From Xestospongia muta (Eukaryota > Porifera > Demospongiae > Haplosclerida > Petrosiidae): a stretch of 64,000 bases of DNA. Made by a program: the position numbers and the translations under genes. The notes below the pieces were generated by a model. That model made no database searches, was not told the DNA's origin, and worked only from the letters and a program-made list of their open reading frames with translations. The DNA is taken from NCBI GenBank assembly GCA_963693285.1, contig OY848919.1, positions 11,465,461 to 11,529,460 of the forward strand, in the 5' to 3' direction. Shown here piece after piece: positions 50,033-61,400 of the stretch (positions are counted from its first letter, which is position 1; each line of letters begins with the position of its first letter).

Positions 50033-53000
50033 TTTTGTAATCTTTTGTTTAATAGCTTTTGATTCATTGGTAGCGTCATAGAGATCTTCTGACACAAAAC
50101 GTTTGAGACAAGTACTTGCATGTTGAGATTCATGAGAGCTATGTCTACGAATATCTTTCCCTTTAAAAACAGAATGTTTCAAATAAGGGATGAAATGTTC
50201 ATCTGTGTATATCTTTAAAAACTTTTCTTCAGTTTCATTGCCTTTCACTTTAAGGATAACTTGAAATAGTTCATAATTGAACCATGTGCAACGCTTCGAT
50301 AACTCTGAAAACACTGCAGTGATACTGTCATCACTAGGATGTTGTTGACTACAATAAAGATGATATACCATATCTAATGTAAAGTATCATAACAGTAACC
50401 ATAAAATTTGAGCATGTCTTTTATGACTGTTCATTTGCCCTCCCCCAAACATTCCTTACTCTAAAGTGTAGGGCTAGTATAGCCATTAACATGAATATCA
50501 ACAAGGACTTTCATAAAATATAGATTAGCTATTACTTTATATTGCAGGAGGCTATTTTGATTATGTTGCAAGTTTAACTGTGCTAACTGAAACGTAGCAA
50601 GTATGTTACTGTTTGTTACTTGTAACAATTATTACAACAAACTACTGATTCATTTAGTGGGGGCTCAGCCACCATTTTGATCTGTCCGGGGGGAAGGATT
50701 TTGTCCCCATCTTTGATATGTACATGTATATCTTACCAGTAAGAGTTGATAGTTGTGTAGCAATACTTTTGCCAACAACTGCTGCTGGTCCGCCAAGATC
50801 ATCGAGAATTTTAAGAAGACTTTGATAATGTGTTTGTACTTCTTCAGCACTATTTGTAGACTGCAATCCAGCTTTAATCTCATCATATACACTAGTGAAT
50901 TTTTTTGGTCTAGATGAAGATCTAGACATTAATTTAGCTTCAAATGCTTTCTCAACAAATGATGTAATACTTCCCTTTAGTGCTGTGTTAAGTTTGTCAA
51001 AGTAGGAATCCAAACCAGCAATAACAGCTTTTTTGTAGCTTTTTAGATGCTATATATTTAAAATACTTCAATTATAACATTATAAAAACAATACACATAC
51101 CATAGAACTACCTAGCAGTGGCATCCAACGTTTAAAGTCACTAGTTGTATTTGAATCTGATGAAGAAAGTCCTGCAAATGTAATGAAAACAATATACATC
51201 AATTGTCTTCATTCACTTGGTAAGTTATATTAAATCAATAGCTACATTGTGTGCTCTAAACAGTGCCAGTATTATTTGACTAATGCATCATCTATATTAT
51301 CTTAGGACACTTTTATGATAAATAAAATATTTTATCCACTACAGCACAATACATGTGAACTAAGTTGATGTTGGTTTTTACATAATTGGTACAAAATGCT
51401 TGTTTTGAAAAAATATATATTTTCGGTCTATAATTATATCTCTTACTTTCCATGGTCTCTAACTCAATAATTCTTTCTTCTCGTTCTCTCACTTGTAAAG
51501 TTAATGATGTTATTTTCTTCTTTAGCATCTCCATTTCTTTTTGGTTGTCTATAATTTATTGTACAATAAAACAATAATTAACAAAGTAACAATAATAAGT
51601 GATATGTACTACTAACAGTACTATAGTTCACCTTCTTTCTCTCTGGTGAACTTCTCAATCTCCAATGTCTTTGCTTTACTCATTTTAGACTGAGCAAATA
51701 ATTGCATATGTAATTCTGACTCTAATAAAGTAGACAAACATTTTGTAATTCTAATCATTAAAATTGTTCTGATTTTATGATGGTTTTCCACAAAATACTA
51801 AATATTAGTTGATTATAGAATCTTTGGTGTAGTAGAGTAATTTTCTTAAGTTAACCCTCCCTCCCAATAAGTGTAACTGGTAATTTATGCTAATTAATGT
51901 ACCTAGGACATATGAAAGACATGCAATATACTATGAAAATTGTGATCATGATATAAACATTTCTTCAAAGGTACATACATACCTGGTAGTGGCTGTTCTT
52001 GGACATCTACATGTACATCAACAGTACTAAATTCTATTAAAACAATAGATGTTACACATGTAATTGTTATTATGATATCTACCTTTTGATTCAAAAAGAG
52101 TAGACTTCAATTTCTGTATTTCTTCTTCTTTCTCTCTTAAAAAGTGGCAAACTGACTTTTGTATTTCTCCTTCTTTCTCTCTTAGAAAGAGGCAAACTGA
52201 TTCCAATTCTTCCTCAACTGCCGCTAAAACATTTATTAAACATTATTTATTTAAAGAATAGAACTCACTTCTGATAACTTTTGTCCTGGAATGTGTTGTC
52301 TCATTTAATTTCTCTTTCAATAGAACAAGCTCTTTGTCAAGACTTCTTAATTCCTATATATAATATGTCCAAATATGAAAATCTATACCATTTCTCTCCA
52401 ACCTGATCTCTGTTAAGGCCATCCCAAAGAGTGTGATAGCCAACTGTCAGCTTTATTAATCCAATGCTCCTTAGTAGGTCAAGATTTGGTTCTACTTCTA
52501 TTAGTAGAATATCCATCATATTTTGTGAAGCATAGCAGGTTATAGTGATCGAGTATTCTTCTGTCAACCCTCTAACATGGACATTTTTAGCCAATTTATT
52601 GAATGCTTTTCGAAGCAAAACTCTGATATCACAAAGTGAGTGCTTATCAACTTCCCAATCTAGAACAAACTCTACAGTGTCACATTTGAGAAGTGAAGAC
52701 GAAACTATGGCAAAACTTTCATTAAAACAAACATTAAGTGTTATCTCTTCACAAACTCTTCAATTGCAACTTTGTAAGCTACTATATGATCTTTGGCTTC
52801 TTGGATATTGAAATAATCGACGAATGCTTCTAAGTATTCGATGTCAATAATTGTGTTTTTATCTTTGACAATAACCATAATATCTGTCAATGTTTGAGCA
52901 TTGTCAAGCTGAGGTCTCAGTTCACTATAACAAAATAGGATGTAGCTTTTGAGGTCTTCCAAGGAAGAGTTTTTAGCTTCAATGAGACGAGTGACAGTCT

Positions 53001-54046
53001 TTATAAGAGTACCATAGTATATGCGCATCCATGTAAAATAACGTTTTTGATCGGACTCAATATTAACCTTTGGCACTAAACAAAATAAAAACAATAACTT
53101 AGTCAAAGACAAAACTTGTAATACTACCTGTCACTTCAACTGATGACATGGCACTAGCAACTGGACCTGTTTATAACAGCAGATAAACTTATTATATGTT
53201 TAACTGATTTCTACATCGTACCTGGAAATGGTAGTAGTATGTTATTCTCAGTTGACAAAGGTAGTTCTATGTTAGTTTGTGACAATTCAGGTAAAATAGG
53301 AGGGAAAATATCATCTGAAACAAATAGGAAAAATCAATTATGTCACGTGATTATATCTACATACTTACCATACTCCTTGAGCATATCCTGAGCAATCTGT
53401 ACTGTTATTCCAGAACGCATTAAAATGCTTGCAAAAACCCTTAATTGGTTATGGTCCTTAGATACTGTAGTACGTAATTGCTTTAAAACACAATCAGCTG
53501 GTGAACCTCTCAATATCTTGATATCTTCAAATGTTTCCTTAGAGATGACTCCCTCTGTATACAATAGGTTAACTATCTTTGTTGGAAGAATAAGTTGCCA
53601 AAGCCTTTCTGAGTGCTTTTGTAATATACGACTGGTAAGTTCTATTTGAACAACTGTTAAGGAAAACATAAAATAGTAATAATAATAACACATTAATAAA
53701 ACATTGCTTGGTGGCTTATGGTTAGTTGGTTCTTACTTTTGGTTGATGCTTTTTTATATTCCTCAGCAATTGTGTTTTCTTTAAGAGCGTCTTTCTTCAG
53801 TGTTTCTATAATCTCTCTCCTTGTAGCATTAGGGTTAGAACTAAGCCACAATTCGAACATTTTCAAAGCTTTGAAATCACTATCCTCAGATAACTGTCTA
53901 ATATCGTTTAGCTTTGTAATATCTAACTTGAGGAGTACGCCAAGCTTGTGCCAGTTTGTACCAACTCTGACATGCTCGTATAACTCATTAACAGTTGGTT
54001 TACCATTTAAGAAGTCCTCCAAATCCACATCTCCTTCAGCAGCCAT
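50033..54046 (-). pseudogene. Death-CARD-like-coiled-coil gene X3 (deleted last exon)
   Basis: Start ATG at 54046. The Death exon, CARD-like exon (about 53368-53652), conserved-module exon and coiled coils are present. The coiled-coil exon near 52,090-52,220 is intact here ([15 protein letters not shown]), unlike X1 and X2. The conserved-module exon has lost one base at about 52,754 (cacaaactcttc), shifting the frame after AIEEFV. The last exon (50033-50348) lost about 565 bp: the acceptor TTTATTGTAG is now fused to TCAACAACATCC, in the wrong phase, so the WFNYEL frame is not reached from upstream. At least two lesions make this copy a pseudogene. Confidence 0.6.
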
Positions 54047-54119
54047 AACTCAACCTAATTAATGCCGTAATTTCTAATTATCGAGATTTCTATTAAACAC
54101 GTGCCGTGTATTGTAAACT

Positions 54120-54360
54120 ATGATTACATCAAGCTGCATCACTAAATATTATGCTGCATTAGATAGAATAGACTTTACAAGACTAAGTGATGACAAACCT
54201 ATCAGAAAAAATGACTGATTTACCAATATTTACTATTCTTCCTGGAGTGGACGACTGCTTACAAATGAGACAGAATTTTGCTATGATTGTCGGGCTTTGG
54301 CTGAATGAAATTGGTCAATGATGGCAACTTGTTAAATGTCTACTGAGGAAGGCAGTTTAA
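54120..54360 (+). pseudogene. Degenerate Death-domain-like reading frame, X3
   Basis: Copy of 32,591-32,830 with one extra A near 54,205, which breaks the frame. Confidence 0.35.
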
Positions 54361-55013
54361 TAGGAGCGCCAGTTTGGAGTGTCTCTTTTGATCCTCTTCA
54401 AGCATGGTAATCAATGTTCTGTATACTAATATTTACCAAATGCCTAAAAAGACTACTTGAATTAATAACCCTTCAGTGCTTTGCATGAATATCAAGTCAG
54501 AAACCATATGGACATATCAAACAGACATCATAAATACATGCCAATAATAATTGCTTTGGTATAATTACTTATCATTATCAAAAAATGGATACCTATCTAT
54601 ATTCATAAATCACCCAATAGCTATTCTGTAGCTGACTGAGTTCCCTACTTATAATTGCAATAAAAAGCTAAACCATTTTTAAACAATAAGAATAATAATA
54701 CAATGACAAGTAATACTTTCACTTTCATCATAGAGTATTTGTTTCTCTAAATATACTAACCTTTTTCCATGATGTATGTGAAACTATAAAAGTGTGATGA
54801 CAAGGATACTTTCATTTTCAAGTTATTTTTTCTAAAAACCGTATAATATATTTTTAGTACATATGCAAATATTAGACCAATATTCTTGTATGGTTAGTTG
54901 AACTGTCATACTAATCAAAAATTTGGACAGTATGTAACTATACAAATCAAACAATTATTAATAATTTAATTTATTGACAAAGTAATAATGAGAACATAAT
55001 TATTTTGTCATGC
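54361..55013. other. AT-rich intergenic stretch
   Basis: Copy of the flank downstream of the MATH gene. No gene seen. Confidence 0.5.
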
Positions 55014-55150
55014 TATAGGAAGTGTTTATCTTCATTATTCTAACATGTAGAGTATCATCATCACTAACATACTGAGTATTACGTGATTCATCAAACTCCA
55101 AAAATTTGTGTGATTCATTGTAAACTTCAAAATACCAGACAGCTGAAATT
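55014..55150 (-). pseudogene. MATH-domain 3' remnant, X3 side
   Basis: The last MATH strands and stop as at 58,449, then from 55,113 a second, older MATH-like piece (WYFEVYNES) shared with 8,205-8,239. Short repeats of caaagatttcaaaaatttc follow to about 55,200. Confidence 0.5.
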
Positions 55151-55279
55151 TCAAAGATTTCAAAAATTTCAAAGATTTTAGGGAGATTTTGAGGATTTCA
55201 AAATCTTTTTGGATTGTACCAAGAGACCCATTCTTATACTAAATCTACATGGATAAAATGGATGGATAGGCAAATCAAT

Positions 55280-55850
55280 GGATCTTACTTTGGAGACACC
55301 TCAATCTCTCCTCAAATCAATTCTGATTTCATTAAAAGTTATCGTCAACTTCTTACATAACAAAAGAAGCTGCAACTGTTAGCGAGAGTGATATACGTTG
55401 AGTTTCAGATATAGACTTCTTATTTTATAGAATGTAGTGTTCATAATTCATGGAAACAACAGCTTGACATGGCATGGCTCTTAGTGAGTGTAATCTCCTA
55501 GGATTAACAACACGTCCTGGTAATACGACTGATCTATTTGTCAATACGTCTGTCTTCAAAAATGAGTCATTGTCAACCTCATGGTTAATCTGGTGCTGAC
55601 TTGTCACTCTATTTACATTGGATCAAGTGGTCCAGTTCCCCGTTTTTTGACCTCTCATAACATCCTTATTTCATCTCTCTGAGTTGACACACCTCAATGG
55701 AAAGGGTTTCAAATGTTTCATTTCTCATACAGGAGATGTAGTTACATGACCATTCACAATGTTAGAGGAACAACATCCCACAGTAACTACAGAAGAGTCA
55801 TTATCTCAAGACTACTCACCAGTAGCCCACACAGGCTCAAAGTGAAATAA
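55280..55850 (+). pseudogene. Decayed copy of the Gln-rich gene
   Basis: Recognisable by eye as a diverged copy of 6,985-7,900: ctcctcaaatcaattctgat, then catggaaacaac, ctcctaggattaacaacac and gagttgacacacctcaatgg in the same order. The Gln exon is missing, but the intron between exons 3 and 4 is kept, so it arose by DNA duplication and not by retroposition. Many stops. Confidence 0.65.
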
Positions 55851-55934
55851 TATGTAAAAGTATGTTATTTAATTCAATTCTAATTAATATAAATATATAT
55901 ATTTCTGATAGAAATGCATGTTAATATCTTATGT

Positions 55935-56312
55935 TATGTTGTAATCTTCAAAGTGTAATATGGCCCCATCTTCTAAGCCTAACAATTTAGCAAGGTTACG
56001 CTGAACCGTTTTAATTTGGTTTCCAGTTATGCAGAGATCCGTAGGGACTTGAAAAAGGAGATTTGTACGTTGAGATTGACTATTCATATCACAAGGTATC
56101 TCAAAAATAGAGCGCTTAAGATATGGTATGAGATTATCTTCTTCATATGTCTTTAAATATTTTTTTTCATCTTCATTTCCTAAAATCTGAATTACAACTT
56201 CAAATGACTCATAATTAAACCATGTGAAGTGCCCAGACAAATCAACAAGCACGTCAGTTATACTGTCGTCTTTATCAAAATTAGGTTGAAGTGAATTCTT
56301 ATATATGTGAAC
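55935..56312 (-). pseudogene. WFNYEL-exon fragment (C-terminal part)
   Basis: Encodes IVHIYKNSLQPNFDKDDSIT...HFTWFNYESFEVVIQILG...YLKRSIFEIPC...RNLAKLLG...HFEDYN. It is cut at both ends: on the right it runs straight into the conserved-module exon of X4 at aatctttgac, on the left it stops after EDYN. Confidence 0.6.
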
Positions 56313-57497
56313 AATCTTTGACGATAACCATAATATCCGTCAATGTTTGAGCATTGTCAAGCTGAGTCTCAGTTCACTATAACAAAATAGGATGTAGCTT
56401 TTGAGGTCTTCCAAGGAAGAGTTTTTAGCTTCAATGAGACGAGTGATAGTCTTAATAAGAGTACCATAGTATATGCGCATCCATGTAAAATAACGTTTTT
56501 GATCGGACTCAATATTAACCTTTGGCACTAAATAAATTAAAAACAATAACATAGTGAAAGACAAAACTTGTAATACTACCTGTCACTTCAACTGATGACA
56601 TGGCATTAGCAACTGGACCTGTTTATAACAGCAGATAAACTTATTATATCTTTAATTGATTTCAACATCATACCTGGAAAAGGTAGTAGTATATTATTCT
56701 CAGTTGACAAAGGTAGTTCTATGTTAGCTTGTGACAACTCAGGTAAAATAGGAGGGAAGATATCATCTGAAACAAATAGGAAAAGTTAATTATGTCACAT
56801 GATTATATCTACATACTTACCATACTCCTTGAGCATATCCTGAGCAATCTGTACTGTTATTCCAGAACGCATTAAAATGCTTGCAAAAACCCTTAATTGG
56901 TTATGGTCCTTAGATACTGTAGTACGTAATTGCTTTAAAACACAATCTGCTGGTGAACCTCTCAATATCTTGATGTCATCATATGTTTCCTTAGAGATGA
57001 CTCCCTCTGTATACAATAGATGAACTATCTCTGTTGGAAGAATAAGTTGCCAAAGCCTTTCTGAGTGCTTCTGTAATATACGACTGGTAAGTTCTATTTG
57101 AACAACTGTTAAGGAAAACATAAAATAGTAATAATAATAACACATTAATAAAACATTGCTTGGTGGCTTATGGTCAGTTGTTCTTACTTTTTGGTGATGC
57201 CTTCTTATATCCCTCAGCAATTGTGTTTTCTTTAAGAGCGTCTTTCTTCAGTGTTTCTATAATCTCTCTCCTTGTAGCATTAGGGTTAGAACTAAGCCAC
57301 AATTCGAACATTTTCAAAGCTTTGAAATCACTATCCTCAGATAACTGTCTAATATCGTTTAGCTTTGCAATATCTAACTTGAGGAGTACCCCGAGCTTGT
57401 GCCAGTTTGTACCAACTCTGACATGCTCGTATAATTCATTAACAGTTGGTTTACCATTTAAGAAGTCCTCCAAATCCACATCACCTTCAGCAGCCAT
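56313..57497 (-). pseudogene. Death-CARD-like gene X4 (3' truncated)
   Basis: Start ATG at 57497. Death exon (about 57188-57497), CARD-like exon (about 56824-57108), two small linker exons (about 56763 and 56690-56620 regions) and the first part of the conserved-module exon (to about 56,530) are present. That exon carries a one-base loss (aagctgagtctcag) and is then cut near 56,313, so the coiled coils are gone. The CARD-like exon mixes residues typical of X1 ([17 protein letters not shown]) and of X2 and X3 ([17 protein letters not shown]). Confidence 0.6.
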
Positions 57498-57570
57498 AAC
57501 TCAACCTAATTAATGCCGTAATTTCTAATTATCGAGATTTCTATTAAACACGTGCCGTGTATTGTAAACT

Positions 57571-57810
57571 ATGATTACATCAACCTGCATCACTAAATAT
57601 TATGCTGCATTAGATAGAATAGACTTTACAAGACTAAGTGATGACAAACCTATCAGAAAAATGACTGATTTACCAATATTTATTATTCTTCCTGGAGTGG
57701 ACGACTGCTTACAAATGAGACAGAATTTTGCTATGATTGTTGGGCTTTGGCTGAATGAAATTGGTCAATGATGGCAACTTGTTAAATGTCTACTGAGGAA
57801 GGCAGTTTAA
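57571..57810 (+). pseudogene. Degenerate Death-domain-like reading frame, X4
   Basis: MITSTCITKYY...IFIILPGVDD...NEIGQ, then TGA. Copy of 32,591-32,830. Confidence 0.35.
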
Positions 57811-58448
57811 TAGGAGCGCCAGTATGGAGTCTCTTTTGATCCTCTTCAAGTATGGCAATCAATGTTCTGTATACTAATATTTACCAAATGCCTAAAAAGA
57901 CTACTTGAATTAATAACCCTTCAGTGCTTTGCATGGATATCAAGTCAGAAACCATATGGACATATCAAACAGACATCATAAATACATGCCAATAACAATT
58001 GCTTTTTATTATAATTACTTATCATTATCAAAAAATGGATACTTATCTATATTCATAGATCACCCAATAGCTATTCTGTAGCTGACTGAGTTCCCGACTT
58101 ATAATTGCAATAAAAAGCTAAACCATTTTAAAACAATAAGAATAATAATACAATGACAAGAAATACTTTCACTTTCATCATAGAGTATTTGTTTCTCTAA
58201 ATATACTAACCTTTTTCCATGATGTATGTGAAACTATAAAAGTGTGATGACAAGGATACTTTCATTTTCAAGTTATTTTTTCTAAAAACCGTATAATATA
58301 TTTTTAGTACGTATGCAAATATTAGATCAATATTCTTGTATGGTTAGTTGAACTGTCATACTAATTAAAAATTTGGACAGTATGTAACTATACAAATCAA
58401 ACAATTATTAATAATTTAATTTATTGACAAAGTAATAATGAGATATAA
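57811..58448. other. 3' flank of the MATH gene
   Basis: AT-rich, no gene seen. This is the likely source of the similar flanks near 33 and 54.5 kb. Confidence 0.5.
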
Positions 58449-61400
58449 TTATTTTGTCATGCTATAGGAAGTGTTTATCTTCATTATTCTAACATGTAGA
58501 GTATCATCATCACTAACATACTGTGTATTACGTGATTCATCAAACTCCAAAAATTTGTGTGATAAAAAGTTTGGAAATCCATATCCTCGATATTGTCTTC
58601 TTGACAAGAACCCAGTCAGTCCTGCTACACGAGCCCCATACTCTCCTTTTGGATCAGTCTTCTCATTAAATTCTATAAGTCGTTCAGCATGGCTCTTGGT
58701 ATCCCTCTGGTTGACAATTTGAACAAGAATATCACCACGAAAAGGAAATTGTAAATCATTGTCATTTTCACCTTTCATGAGATGAACAAAAAGGGAGATG
58801 TACTTGTTTTTCCATTTATCTCGGCCATTGGGATAGACCAGAAGAGACAATTTGTAACCATTCTCATGAGAATAAAATGACTCACTAATGCATTCTTCAT
58901 TAGATCGTTGATGGTTTGAGAAGTTATCGATCATAAAGTCAAGAATAGGTAAGGAATCACTTGATATTGAAGATACCATGGGTGGTGAAAAAGGAACAAT
59001 TACTTCTTTAATACGAATTGAAATGCTGTCTTCTACTAGAAAGTCAGATGTACTGGTCAGAATGTCTTGAGAAATAAAAAGAGCAGTACCTTCACCAACT
59101 CTATTTGCTAGACCAGCTTTGACCGGAATACCATTAATAACTTGACTACAAGCTTGTACATTAGAGGAATCATCAAATACTATATTTTGTTCATAATGAT
59201 CACGATCATATCTATGATTTATGAGCTGAACTTTTACTTTTCCTCGGAATGGCCATGACAAATTGTCATCATTTTTACCTGCCATTAGATGGATGTAGAG
59301 ACTCAAATGTGTTCCTAGTCCCTCATCTTCACCATTAGCTACAATACGAACACGCATTTCATAGCCATTTGAATGAGAGAGAAAACTAGGACTATACCAC
59401 TTTTCATTATTTTTCTTGTAGCTGTTAAAATTAGACATAACAGTCTGAACTGGTGGACTTTGTAACTCTGCATTCCAACCATCATATAATAATGGTACTC
59501 GTGAACCTATAACAAAGAACACGTATAATTAGAGCTAGCAATTTAATCAAATACCAATTGTTCTTTTACTAATTATCATATTCATTTCTTGCTCCATTTG
59601 TCTGATCTTTAATTGCTCCATCTTAAGTTTGTCCTCTGTATATATGAACAGTGATTCATTCATTGTATTGATTATTAATTTAATGTATTGAATGATAATA
59701 TTATGTATTATAACATACCTGATTCCCTTAATAGGCTGTTAATCTGTAAAAGTTTAGTATTGAGAATCTTTTTTTCCATTTGATGGCGCTCTAATTGAGA
59801 AAGAAAACGTATATTATAATACTGCTACAATCAATCAACATTAACTGAACTATCAATACTCTCACAGTACTATGTATTAATGAACATAATGTATACCTTT
59901 TTCTTCTTCTGAAGATTTTAATGCTTCTTTAAGTTGTTTCTTTTCAAAAGACAATTTTTTAATTTTTTCTTCAAGCCATTTAGATTCTAAGGAATCCAAA
60001 AATCCACTTATAATAACCAAAAAACAAATACAAAGACATACAAGAAGCTTTAGAGCTTCTTAGTTTTCAATTTTTATGTACTGTATATTTTCATATTACA
60101 TTTACTTTTGCATTGAAAGTTTGTGCTTTCCAATAAAATGTAAACAAAAGTAGCAACTACAGTCAATAAATTGTGATGGTAAAGTTTACCATTTTCATTT
60201 TTATTTATGTAAGGATTGGTATTGTAACTGTTATATTTGAAATTTAAATGATACTAACTTCCCTATATAAATATAATCATTGAATAGAAATAAAGAATCG
60301 TGAAAAGCTTATATTAAGTTAATTATTAAGGTACATAATATGAGTTAATAATTTCATGGAATTGTTCCTAACCTTTTTGGGTAAAGGATGTTTTCAAATC
60401 TTTTATCTCACGTGTCATTGCAGAACACTTCTTTTTATAAACTTCCAGTTGATCTTTTAACTTTTCGTGACTACCATCTGGCAGATCTTTTTCTTTTTTA
60501 GATTCTATTGTTATTTATAAATTCAATTAAAGAATTATTTCCAACTCACTTTCATTTTCCATTGTCATTAAGTCAATTGTCTGTTGTCCCTTTGACTCTT
60601 TCTATATTAAGCATGACTTTATAATTATATTATTGTAATCTTTACCTCATTTCCTTTAAGTTTATTACAAACTGTATAGTAACCGATTATCAGTCTTATA
60701 ACATTACATTCCTCTACTGCCTGCCTGTTCTCATTGACTTCCATTAGTAACACACTAACCATGTGTTGTGGTGTATAGCATGTAACAATGATAAAGCTCT
60801 CCTCTCTAATGTCTGTGACATATATTCTGTTGTGGTTGTCTTTGAAGAGCTTTGTAAGCAATTCTTGAATATCTTTCAACTTGTGTTTGTGAGGTTTCCA
60901 CTCCAAAGTGAGCTGAATAGTCTCACAGGTGAGAAGATAAGAAGACAAATCTGTCTTAAAGCTCTCATTATAGCACATATTAAGACTGACTTCTTCACAA
61001 AATATGATAACTGTCTTTTTGTAGGCTGAGATATGAGATTCTGCTTCTGTAATCTCAAGACGGTCTACAACAGCCTCCAAGCAATCAACATTGATGATAT
61101 TATATTTCTCCACAATAATAGTTATGACATCATCAGATGATTTAGCATGTGCTAGTTGTGGTTTTAATTCTCTATAAGATCTTTGAAGGTACGTTTTGAG
61201 GTCAGCTAGTGAAGGAACATCCATAGAAATGAGGCTTCTGATAATGCTAATAAGCATTTCAAACTTTTGATGCAAACTTTTAAATGTGAATGGATGAATA
61301 GGTTCCACAATAGTTTCACTACCTAAGAGAAATACCAGAAACTTTCATTTAAATTATTATTACATTACCTTCATGTGAAGTTTTCTCACTCTCTGTCTTC

